A stretch of 64,000 bases of DNA from Roseibium aquae. GTDB taxonomy: Bacteria > Pseudomonadota > Alphaproteobacteria > Rhizobiales > Stappiaceae. The notes under the pieces were generated by a model. That model was not told where the DNA came from. It saw nothing but the letters and a program-made list of their open reading frames with translations, and ran no database searches. This document shows positions 7,790 through 15,105 of this stretch, piece after piece. Numbering within the stretch: position 1 is the first letter of the stretch; each line of letters opens with the position of its first letter. The translations under genes were made by a program, and so were the position numbers. The stretch spans positions 62,001 through 126,000 of the forward strand of contig NZ_VXDC01000004.1 of the NCBI RefSeq assembly GCF_008711285.1, in the 5' to 3' direction.

Positions 7790-8565
7790 AATTGACGGTC
7801 ATCATGCCGGTTTTCAACGGTGCGCAAACCGTGTCCCGTGCCGTTGCCTCGGTTGGCCGTCTCAGTTCTCTCATGGATGGTGAGTTGCGCATGATCGCGG
7901 TCGACGACTGTTCGACCGACGACACCCACCCGATCCTGATGACGCTCAAAGCCCGGCATCCGTTTCTCGAAGTCTTGCGGTTGCCGCGAAACGGGGGGCC
8001 GGGCCCCGCCCGAAATCACGCGCTCGATCAGGTATCGGAGGGATGGATCGGGTTCATCGATGCGGATGACGAAATCATCGCCGAACCTTATGCCGATGTC
8101 CTGCGGCGCGGCGAACATCTCAATCGCGATTTCATCACCTTCAATGGCTATTTCATCAGTGAAGACACAGTGGCGCGGAAGTACGATTTCGAGCGGATAG
8201 CCGACGATCGCCGCCTGATGGCCAAGACCAGCTTGCGGTCCGAGCTGGATGGATCGGTCATCTTCAGCATCTATCACTCAAAGCTCGTCCAAGCCCATGA
8301 CCTCAGATTCGGCCGCGACTTCTACGAGGATATCGTTTTTTCCAATCTCGGTTTAATCTTGGCTGAGCGACGTTTGATCCTGAATGCATATTGTTACAAG
8401 AAGCACTGGAGCGGGATTTCGATTGTCAACACGGTTTCGGAAAGACACATCAAGGGTCTGCTCGGAGCGATCGTGGACCTGCGGAACCGGCTCTTGGAAA
8501 AGGGTTTGTACGGTGCGGATCTTTCGGACGACTTCGCCTATGGCGCGCATGGGTTGTCCACTTAA
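7786..8565 (+). CDS. Family 2 glycosyltransferase, 3' end altered by insertion
   Basis: The 259-residue product starts with the GT-A family 2 signature MKLTVIMPVFNG, followed by AVDDCSTDDT, RNGGPGPARN and FIDADDEI, which supplies the metal-binding DxD-type acids. It probably transfers a sugar during assembly of the surface glycan. The last codons and stop (LST, TAA) come from the left end of the IS481-like element that begins at 8555. Removing the element and one copy of its GGT duplication gives GGG-TAA, so the frame already stopped at the edge of the AT-rich block. GT2 proteins of this type are usually longer, so the gene is probably truncated; a 21-codon tail at 12790-12852 may be its lost end. 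Confidence 0.85.
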   Translation: MKLTVIMPVFNGAQTVSRAVASVGRLSSLMDGELRMIAVDDCSTDDTHPILMTLKARHPFLEVLRLPRNGGPGPARNHALDQVSEGWIGFIDADDEIIAEPYADVLRRGEHLNRDFITFNGYFISEDTVARKYDFERIADDRRLMAKTSLRSELDGSVIFSIYHSKLVQAHDLRFGRDFYEDIVFSNLGLILAERRLILNAYCYKKHWSGISIVNTVSERHIKGLLGAIVDLRNRLLEKGLYGADLSDDFAYGAHGLST

Positions 8566-8572
8566 CCTTCTT
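8555..8572 (+). repeat. Left terminal inverted repeat of the IS481-like element
   Basis: Eighteen bases that are the exact reverse complement of 9641-9658; the similarity stops just inside both ends. The truncated copy starting at 12598 carries the same end with one change (C to T at its fifth base). Confidence 0.9.
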
Positions 8573-8604
8573 TCCATGCTATTTTTAGGAAGGAGGAACA
8601 CGCT

Positions 8605-9651
8605 ATGGGTCAATCATCTACGGCTAAGCGGACGGGGTCCCGTGATGCGGTCAGCAAAGTCGCACAGCAGCGGCTGAGCGTTCTGGAACTGGCCGGGGAA
8701 CTTGGCAATGTAGCTGAGGCGTGCCGGCAGCGGGGAATGGACCGGAGCAGTTTCTATGAATGGAAGCGCCGGTTTCAGACGCAGGGTTTCGAGGGCTTGA
8801 AAGACCTGCCGCCGATCCACAAGAGCCACCCGCAGACGACACCGCCGGAGGTGGTGGAGAAGATCAAGGCGCTTGCGCTGGCCCATCCCGCCTACGGCTG
8901 CAACCGGCACGAGGCGATGCTGGCACTGGAGGGGGTCCGGGTCTCGGCGATCACCATCCAGAAGATCCTCCATGATCTGGGCCTGGGTACAAAGATCGAC
9001 CGCTGGCTGGCTCTGGAGGCACAAAATGCCGGGAAAGCCATCGAGATCACCCCGCAACAAGCCACGTTTCTGGAGAAGCTGAACCCGTGTTTCCGGGAGA
9101 GGCACGTGGAGAGTTCCGCTCCAGGTGAGCTGCTCTCGGCCGACACGTTCTTCGTGGGCAACCTGAAGGGTGTCGGCAAGGTCTATCTCCACGCGGTGGT
9201 CGACACCTTCGGGTCCTACGCCTTTGGCTTCCTGCACGTCTCCAAACAGCCGGAAGCTGCCGTGGCGGTGCTGCACAACGACGTGCTGCCTTTCTACCGC
9301 CATCTCGATCTGCCGGTTAAAGCGGTTCTGACGGATAATGGCCGGGAATTTTGCGGCACCGAGCGCCACCCTTACGAACTCTATCTCGACCTCAACGGCA
9401 TCGAACACCGCCGCACCAAGGTCAAGACGCCGAAAACCAATGGCTTCGTCGAGCGGTTCAACGGGACCGTGCTGGACGAATTCTTCCGCATCAAGATGCG
9501 CGAGACCTTCTATGAAACCGTCGAAGCGCTTCAGGCAGATCTCGATGAGTGGCTCGTCCACTACAACACCCAACGCCCGCATCTGGGCTATCGAAACATG
9601 GGACGAAGACCAATCGAAACCGTCATGTCATTCGTCAGTCAAGAAGGTTAA
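8605..9651 (+). CDS. IS481-family transposase
   Basis: The 348-residue protein has an N-terminal helix-turn-helix (about 15-60, LGNVAEACRQRGMDRSSFYEW), a second HTH-like segment, and an RNase H-like integrase core. The likely catalytic acids are Asp180 (SADTFF), Asp244 (LTDNGREF) and Glu283 (NGFVERFNG), followed by the HYNTQRPHLGY end typical of the family. The ATG is preceded by AGGAAGGAGG at good spacing. No frameshift or internal stop is seen, so it should be functional. It mobilises the element that carries it. Confidence 0.94.
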   Translation: MGQSSTAKRTGSRDAVSKVAQQRLSVLELAGELGNVAEACRQRGMDRSSFYEWKRRFQTQGFEGLKDLPPIHKSHPQTTPPEVVEKIKALALAHPAYGCNRHEAMLALEGVRVSAITIQKILHDLGLGTKIDRWLALEAQNAGKAIEITPQQATFLEKLNPCFRERHVESSAPGELLSADTFFVGNLKGVGKVYLHAVVDTFGSYAFGFLHVSKQPEAAVAVLHNDVLPFYRHLDLPVKAVLTDNGREFCGTERHPYELYLDLNGIEHRRTKVKTPKTNGFVERFNGTVLDEFFRIKMRETFYETVEALQADLDEWLVHYNTQRPHLGYRNMGRRPIETVMSFVSQEG

Positions 9652-9673
9652 GTGGACAGGTAAATAGAGGCGC

Positions 9674-10501
9674 TCATCTGTCTTTCTTTGGTGTCAAATG
9701 AAGGAAACGCATAAGACACGGACGTCTTTCTGACGAAACCAACAGACGGTTGTCGTCTGTGTAACTCCGAAGCAATTCAATGCTTTGTGTATTTCTTTCT
9801 GAGGGCGAAATAATCGCAATATCAAAAAATCTATCAAGATTTTTCAGTAAATCTGGATACTTGTTTTCAAATCCATCAATCCAATTATGTATCTCAATTA
9901 TTACGGTGCACTTCCCTAGCGCCGCAATTACTTTTTTTGAGAGTAATTGAAATTCAAATCCCTCAATATCAATTAATACAAGTGTTTTGTCTGTTAAATT
10001 CGAGGCAACTGACGCAATATTTTTCTTGGTTGCTTCACCGTGAACTTCAAGTTCTCCAGGTTTCTCATTTCTCTGCCAGTTTTCGTTGATTGCGCGTTGT
10101 CCTTCTTCGGAAATTTCAAAACATATCGCTTTTCTTGTCTTTTTAGCGTGCAATAATCCAACAGCGTAATAGCCATCTGCAGCCCCTATATCCAAGAAAG
10201 TATCGAACGGTGCTCGAGCAGAAATAAAGTCCAAAATTTCCTTTTCATATAGCCCCAGGCATTGCGCACCAAGGTCACTTTTTCCCCACCAGGCATCTCT
10301 ATTTAGCTGCAGCCCCTTAAACAGTCCTTGTGAAACAGTTCCCTTACAAAGATCATAAGTTTCAAGCGAAACTCGCTCTAGTCTTTGAGCAACGGTTTCT
10401 TTACGCCAAGCTTCTCGCGCTTCCTGTGTAGCTTCCTTCTGCCGCTTCAATATCGGCTCGAAGTATTCAAGCTCACTTGAAATGAGTTTATCTAACCTCA
10501 C
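9674..10501 (-). CDS. FkbM-like SAM-dependent methyltransferase
   Basis: The 275-residue product has a class I methyltransferase core from about residue 95: motif I FLDIGAADGYYAVGLL binds S-adenosylmethionine, and LVLIDIEGFEFQLLS matches the FkbM family, whose members O-methylate sugars and other hydroxyls. The N-terminal 90 residues are helical and unrecognised. The start is a GTG at 10501 with AAGG upstream, only 6 bases after the preceding methyltransferase gene. It is the last gene of an AT-rich opposite-strand trio and ends 15 bases from the IS481-like element. Base composition is far from the flanking genes, a sign of transfer. Confidence 0.8.
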   Translation of the reverse strand: MRLDKLISSELEYFEPILKRQKEATQEAREAWRKETVAQRLERVSLETYDLCKGTVSQGLFKGLQLNRDAWWGKSDLGAQCLGLYEKEILDFISARAPFDTFLDIGAADGYYAVGLLHAKKTRKAICFEISEEGQRAINENWQRNEKPGELEVHGEATKKNIASVASNLTDKTLVLIDIEGFEFQLLSKKVIAALGKCTVIIEIHNWIDGFENKYPDLLKNLDRFFDIAIISPSERNTQSIELLRSYTDDNRLLVSSERRPCLMRFLHLTPKKDR

Positions 10502-10507
10502 CCAGGC

Positions 10508-11206
10508 TCACCTTCTTGGAAGACCTCTAGTCAATTTTTCATTATCTGAATGAAAAACAATGCTTGTGCTACCGATTGAAAATAGGCATCGATCGTAAGA
10601 TAATTTATCTAAATATTTTGTGACTTCAGTATGCACTTTCGAGCCATAGTCATGCCAGACAATGCAACCACCCTTTGCGAGCATAGCTAATGCCAACTTA
10701 GTATCGTTTTCGATAATTTCTGATGTATGACCACCGTCAATGAAAATTAAATCATATCTGCCCTTACGATGAGAAACGTCTAAACTCATTGAATTATTTT
10801 TTAAAAGTTCAACTGAAACGCCAAGGGATCTGGCAACTTCTTTAATTTCAAGGTCGACACTGGCTTTTCGAATTCGCGTCAAGAATCGATCATTCTCTAC
10901 ATCGTTAGATAAATCAAAGTTCTCTCTGGAAATCTCTCCCTCAAAATATTCTAGGTCAAGAGTCGCGACGCTCTCCCCAATTTTATTGGAAATGAAGAGC
11001 TTAGTTGTTTCGCCTTTGAAAGTCCCAAATTCAAAAACACTTTTAGCTTCTACTAATCGCCCCAGAACTACGAGGCAAACCTTTTCAAGCATGGATGTTG
11101 ATCCGATATCTCCGTCTGGAATTTCTGAAACAAAAGCGCGCTGCAAGTCACAGTTATTGAAGAGGGTCAACAAATGTGATGGACGAATCACGTTAATTTT
11201 TGACAT
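10508..11206 (-). CDS. Class I SAM-dependent methyltransferase (Methyltransf_24-like)
   Basis: The 232-residue product contains VFEFGTFKGETTKLF (SAM-binding motif I, about residue 60) and DLIFIDGGHTSEIIENDTKL followed by GGCIVWHDYG, the pattern of class-wide Methyltransf_24 enzymes, many of which act on sugars or aglycones in cell-surface and antibiotic clusters. It starts 14 bases inside the end of the desaturase gene and is followed after 6 bases by the FkbM-like gene, so the three are one operon. The AT-rich composition is foreign to the window. The substrate is unknown. Confidence 0.82.
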   Translation of the reverse strand: MSKINVIRPSHLLTLFNNCDLQRAFVSEIPDGDIGSTSMLEKVCLVVLGRLVEAKSVFEFGTFKGETTKLFISNKIGESVATLDLEYFEGEISRENFDLSNDVENDRFLTRIRKASVDLEIKEVARSLGVSVELLKNNSMSLDVSHRKGRYDLIFIDGGHTSEIIENDTKLALAMLAKGGCIVWHDYGSKVHTEVTKYLDKLSYDRCLFSIGSTSIVFHSDNEKLTRGLPRR

Positions 11207-12161
11207 AATTCCCTCTCATCTCCGATTTTAGGCTTTGAATATTTAAATTTTCTTTTGTGCTTGGAGATCTCATCAAAGCTTGTTGTAGCTTTCTAAGATT
11301 ATAATGAGGAACTGCTGGAGCCAAATGATGCTCGCTGTGAAAATTCATATTCCAATAAAGTGCCCTTAGGAAAAAGGGCAAGTTCATAGATACCGAGGCT
11401 GAAAGCTGAGTGTATTTATTTGCTTCTCCAATTTCCACATTATGCTGAGAAGAGGCCAATAAGTAAGTTGGATATTGAGCAATAAATGATGGCACTGTGA
11501 GCAGTAGTACTGGGTAATAGCTGTTTATTGAATAGGACAAGTAGATCATTAAACTGTGAAAGCTTATCGTCGAAAGTGCATCAATTTGAATATTGCTCTT
11601 CTGTTTTTCGTCCAAAAGACTTTTCAGTTTCGGATTCTTAAAAGTACCAAGTGCAGACAAAATTGTATAATAAACACGTTTCGAGACATTTGAAGGAGAG
11701 AAGAAAATTTTGCCAATTATTTCGAGACTTTTTAACCGTTTACCGTGGCCTAATGTTCCCTCAAGATCATCCTCAAAAAGGAAATTACGATGATGGTTTA
11801 AGTGAGTGGCTTTGAACATTGATGCATTGGTCCAAGTAAGGATGCCTAATAGTTTAAAAAAGAAACTGTTTATACTTGTTTGGGTAAAAACGGTGTTATG
11901 CGAGAATTCGTGCATAGCGCCGGCGGTACCTAAAAAATTAAATGCGCTACAATAAAGCATAAAAATTAATAAAGAAAGTGAATAGATTTCACTTTGCATG
12001 CTTATATTTAAACATGTACCAAGAAAAAAAAGAACGGCAGTATGATAAAGAAGATATGCTGTCGCCACCATATCGTTTTTTTTAGCAAGATTCCGATATT
12101 CATCTTTCCTCAAGATCTTTGAAACCGCTATAGGTTCGTATTTGGGATTAATTCTTTTCAT
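11193..12161 (-). CDS. Membrane fatty acid desaturase family protein
   Basis: The 322-residue membrane protein carries the three histidine boxes of acyl-lipid desaturases and related di-iron hydroxylases: HEFSH, HLNHH and HSEHH, with hydrophobic segments between them. Such enzymes desaturate or hydroxylate fatty acyl chains or lipid-like groups. The ATG at 12161 is formed exactly at the outer end of an IS3-family remnant, whose terminal GGGATGATTACC supplies a weak ribosome site; an ATG at 12170 inside the IS end is also possible. The natural start may therefore have been altered slightly. It leads an AT-rich three-gene operon with two methyltransferases. Confidence 0.83.
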   Translation of the reverse strand: MKRINPKYEPIAVSKILRKDEYRNLAKKNDMVATAYLLYHTAVLFFLGTCLNISMQSEIYSLSLLIFMLYCSAFNFLGTAGAMHEFSHNTVFTQTSINSFFFKLLGILTWTNASMFKATHLNHHRNFLFEDDLEGTLGHGKRLKSLEIIGKIFFSPSNVSKRVYYTILSALGTFKNPKLKSLLDEKQKSNIQIDALSTISFHSLMIYLSYSINSYYPVLLLTVPSFIAQYPTYLLASSQHNVEIGEANKYTQLSASVSMNLPFFLRALYWNMNFHSEHHLAPAVPHYNLRKLQQALMRSPSTKENLNIQSLKSEMRGNYVKN

Positions 12162-12384
12162 GGTAATCATCCCATTTTTCGTCGGGTCGCAAACTGGACT
12201 TCAGGCTGCTGCTTTCAGTTTCATTGCTGGCGTCATGCCGCCGATTGCCATGTTGGGCCCCTCGTTGTTGTATGTCCATAGCCAACGCGTGGCTTGGTCC
12301 TGTGCATGATTGATCGTTTCGAATATGTTCTGGCCGAGCCATTCATGGCGGACAGTCCAGTTGTAGCGTTCGACATAGGCTGTC
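12161..12384 (-). mobile_element. IS3-family element remnant (orfB 3' end plus terminal repeat)
   Basis: On the minus strand the frame ending at 12201 encodes about 60 residues (AYVERYNWTVRHEWLGQ, then ATRWLWTYNNEGPNMAIGG and MTPAMKLKAAA) that match the C-terminus of IS3-family OrfB transposases. The bases between the stop and 12161 (GACCCGACGAAAAATGGG ... TTACCA) resemble the end of such an element. The 5' part of orfB is missing: at 12384/12385 the sequence changes to the end of an IS21-type element that evidently inserted there. Confidence 0.75.
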
Positions 12385-12597
12385 TGTTGATTTTCACTGA
12401 GAACTGACCCAGTATTTCCACCGAGAATTAACCCGCCTTTTGTGTATTGAACGGCAGTTATGTCGCGGTCAAGATTTTGGTTTTCTCCCTTCGTTGTCGG
12501 CCTGATTTGCGGTGCTGTTTTTGAAGCGGAAGCTTTCGTTTCCGGTTTCAAGGATATGGCAGTGATGGGTGAGCCCCATGACCGCCTTCTGATAGGC
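12385..12597 (-). mobile_element. IS21-family element remnant (istB 3' end plus terminal repeat)
   Basis: The terminal sequence TGTTGATTTTCACTGAGAAC at 12385 onward, followed by the related internal copy ACCGAGAATTAACCC, looks like the multiple-repeat end of an IS21-type element. On the minus strand, about 40 codons ending with TGA at 12471-12469 read LTHHCHILETGNESFRFKNS, the C-terminus of the IstB helper ATPase. The rest of istB is cut off at 12597/12598 by the truncated IS481-like copy. Confidence 0.72.
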
Positions 12598-12789
12598 TGT
12601 CTACTTAACCTTCTTTCCACGCTATTTTTAGGACGGAGGAACACGCTATGGGTCAATCATCTACGGCTAAGAGGACGGGGTCCCGTGATGCAGCCAGCAA
12701 AGTCGCACAGCAGCGGCTGAGCGTTCTGGAACTGGCCAGGGAACTTGGCAATGTAGCTGAGGCGTGCCGGCAGCGGGGAATGGACCGGA
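12598..12789 (+). mobile_element. Truncated IS481-like copy, left 192 bases only
   Basis: These 192 bases align without gaps to 8555-8746 of the complete element, with a handful of base changes (for example TGTCTAC for TGTCCAC and GGACGG for GGAAGG), and include the ribosome site and first ~47 codons of the transposase. Similarity stops after TGGACCGGA at 12789. The copy is in the same orientation as the complete one, so the two form a direct repeat about 4 kb apart that brackets the AT-rich gene block. Confidence 0.88.
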
Positions 12790-12852
12790 CAGGGGGGCTT
12801 CGACCGCGCCGGTTTGGCTAAGTTGAGCCGGCTTATAGGAGAAAAGGTATAG
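12790..12852 (+). pseudogene. 3' tail of an interrupted gene of the pse operon
   Basis: Directly after the truncated IS copy a frame reads QGGFDRAGLAKLSRLIGEKV and stops with TAG at 12850-12852, four bases before the next gene's ATG. The near-overlap with the following gene is the same tight spacing seen throughout the pse operon, and the composition is that of the host. I infer it is the C-terminus of a gene cut by the insertion zone, possibly the glycosyltransferase at 7786; 21 codons are too few to prove this. Confidence 0.5.
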
Positions 12853-12856
12853 GCCG

Positions 12857-14155
12857 ATGAAAAGCTGCACCTATCTTCAAAGCGCGCTTTACATCGCGCC
12901 CGATGATGTCCGCACTTGTTGCCAACGGTTTTTTGTGGACGGCCAGTTGAAGGGTGATGTGTCATTAAACATTTCCCCCGACCAGGGAGAACTCAGCTTT
13001 GAAAGCTTGGTCGAGGCCAAAAAGGATCTTGTCAGGCAGATCAACGCAGGGACGGACACCCGGTGCGATGGATGCCCGCACCTGAAAGAGGCGGACTGGG
13101 AACCCATCGATTAGGAGACCATCAAATACATCTCCTTCGAATACCATCCCGTCTGCAACATGAAATGCACCTACTGTTCCGAGGTCTATTACGGCGGGGT
13201 GCGGCCGAAATTCGATATCATCGGATTTGCCGACAGTGTTGAGCGGGTCAGCCCCGACCTGCACATTGCCTGGGGCGGGGGCGAGCCGACGGCCCTGCGA
13301 GACTTCGATCAGGTGTTTTCGTTCGCGCAAGAGCGTTTCCAGCCAAAGACCCAGCGGATCTTCACCAACGCCTTGAAGTACTCGCCCGTGATTCAGGCTG
13401 CTGTCGATGAGAGGCGTGTGTCCCTGACCACCAGTATCGACGCGGGCACAGCGGACACCTTTGAAAAAATCCGGCGGTCGTCCGGAATGGAAAAGGTATT
13501 CAAGCACCTTCAGGCCTATTCGAGGCAGTCGCCCGATCTGGTCACGATCAAGTACATCTTCGTTTCGGAAAATCACGCGAGCATGGAACTCGACGGCTTT
13601 GTCGACAAGATCATTGCCCACGATCTGCAGGCCTGTTCCTTTCTGATCAGCACGGATTTCAAGATCGAGAACGAGATTTTCTCCTATCTCGACAGCATCA
13701 TGTATTTGTTCTTCCGGCTGCAGGAAATCGGGGTCGGGGCGGTGTCCCTGGACGATCATGTCTTCGCCAGGCTGAAGGAAAGAGGGTTTGCGGGACTGCA
13801 AGCCGAAGAGACGCCAGACCCGGACCGCAAGATGATCAAGGACCGGATCCAGAAATCGCTCGATCGTTTTGCCGGTTCGGATGTGATCCTGTGGGGAACG
13901 GGCGAGTTCGCGCGGCGGCTCCTCGACAATCCGAGCTTCCGCCGGAACTTCAATGTGATCAAGGTTGTCGATCCGAGCCAGACCCGGCACGGGATGGATT
14001 TTCAGGGGCACACCGTCCGTCCGGTCTCGGATATCGGTTTGGACGAAACGAACATTGTGATTGGCTCGGTGAACTTTTACGGTGAAGTGTTCAATGAACT
14101 GAAGCGGATGCAGATCGACCGCACGAGGGTCGTGCCACCGTTCCTGGTCTATTGA
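12857..14155 (+). pseudogene. Radical SAM protein gene interrupted by an in-frame TAG
   Basis: One continuous frame would encode about 432 residues but is split by TAG at 13112-13114. The first 85 codons (start 12857, ribosome site AGGAG) encode a Cys-rich lead with DVRTCCQRFFVDG and CDGCPHL. After the stop the same frame gives EYHPVCNMKCTYCSEVYYGG, whose CxxxCxxC at conceptual residues 100-107 binds the 4Fe-4S cluster, then GGGEPTALRDF, and a C-terminal Rossmann-like segment with VILWGTGEFARRLL. A protein restarted at the ATG at 13160 would lack the first cluster cysteine. The stop is one C-to-T change from CAG (Gln). A similar lead plus cluster arrangement occurs in radical SAM proteins of glycan loci, but the reaction is unknown. 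It probably was the last gene of the pse operon. Confidence 0.82.
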
Positions 14156-14249
14156 GGCAAGCCGGCTTGCCGCAAGGGGTGCGGGCCGAACACATTGCGG
14201 GCAGCGGGTCTGCGTTGCCACTGGCTTTTTTTGAATAGGGAATGAACCG

Positions 14250-15092
14250 ATGAAACTCCTCCGTCATGGCGCCCCTGGGTCCGAGCGGCCCGGACTTCTG
14301 GACGAGCGGGGCGTCATCCGTGACCTCACAGGCATCGTGCCTGACATTGGTCAGACGGTTCTCTCCGACGCGGGACTGTCGGCCCTGCGTGGGATTGACG
14401 CGGGCAGTCTTCCGGAAATCGATCCGGCCACACGCCTTGGCCCGCCGGTCGCCGGGACGGGGAAGTTCATTTGCATCGGTCTGAATTACGCTGATCATGC
14501 GGCGGAAAGCGGGTTGGACGTGCCGCCAGAGCCGGTCGTTTTCATGAAGGCGACCAGCGCCATGTGCGGGCCCCGCGATGCGCTCATCCTGCCGCGTGGC
14601 AGCACCAAGACGGACTGGGAGGTCGAACTGGCCGTGATCATCGGCCACGAAACGAAATACGTCTCCGAAGCCGACGCGCTGGATCATGTTGCGGGCTATT
14701 GTGTCGCCAACGATGTTTCCGAACGGGCTTTTCAGATCGAGCGGGCAGGGCAGTGGACGAAGGGCAAGTCCTGCGACACGTTCGGTCCGCTCGGGCCTTG
14801 GCTGGTCACGCGGGACGAGGCCGGCGACGTTCAGGACTTGGGTATGTGGCTCAAGGTCAACGGCGAGACGATGCAGCAGGGCTCCACGCGCACCATGGTC
14901 TATGGCGTTGCCTTCCTGATCTCGTATCTGAGCCAGTTCATGACGCTGCATCCAGGCGATGTCATTTCCACCGGAACGCCGCCGGGCGTTGGAATGGGGA
15001 TGAGGCCGCCGCGCTACCTGACGGCGGGGGACATCGTGGAATTGGGCATCGACGGTCTCGGCCAGCAGCGCCAGGAGGTGGTTGCCGATTAA
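14250..15092 (+). CDS. Fumarylacetoacetate hydrolase (FAH) family protein
   Basis: The 280-residue product has a short N-terminal domain and the FAH catalytic fold from about residue 70: FICIGLNYADHAAE, KTDWEVELAVIIG (Glu residues that bind the divalent metal), NDVSERAFQ and the C-terminal TGTPPGVGMGM. Members cleave or hydrate beta-keto acids in sugar-acid and aromatic degradation, including diketo-deoxy-sugar acid hydrolases and ureidoglycolate lyase-like enzymes. It begins 94 bases after the radical SAM frame, with AGGGAATGA-type purines before the ATG, and converges on the GH1 gene. Nothing nearby fixes its substrate. Confidence 0.88.
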   Translation: MKLLRHGAPGSERPGLLDERGVIRDLTGIVPDIGQTVLSDAGLSALRGIDAGSLPEIDPATRLGPPVAGTGKFICIGLNYADHAAESGLDVPPEPVVFMKATSAMCGPRDALILPRGSTKTDWEVELAVIIGHETKYVSEADALDHVAGYCVANDVSERAFQIERAGQWTKGKSCDTFGPLGPWLVTRDEAGDVQDLGMWLKVNGETMQQGSTRTMVYGVAFLISYLSQFMTLHPGDVISTGTPPGVGMGMRPPRYLTAGDIVELGIDGLGQQRQEVVAD

Positions 15093-15105
15093 GGGGGGAG
15101 CCGGA

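Larger units (their letters stand above)
8555..9658 (+). mobile_element. Complete IS481-like insertion sequence, 1104 bp
   Basis: The element is bounded by 18-base perfect inverted repeats: TGTCCACTTAACCTTCTT at 8555-8572 and its reverse complement at 9641-9658. It is flanked by the trinucleotide GGT at 8552-8554 and 9659-9661, consistent with a 3-base target duplication. It holds one intact transposase gene. TGT...ACA ends and a single-ORF DDE transposase fit the IS481 family. A second, truncated copy in the same orientation lies at 12598-12789. The intact ORF and perfect ends suggest recent activity. Confidence 0.9.

Noticed and set aside
13112-13114. TAG in the radical SAM gene as a recoded amino acid (for example pyrrolysine)
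   Set aside because: No pyrrolysine genes or context are seen and the simplest reading is a CAG to TAG nonsense change; the nearby tRNA-Gln has a normal CTG anticodon and would not read TAG.
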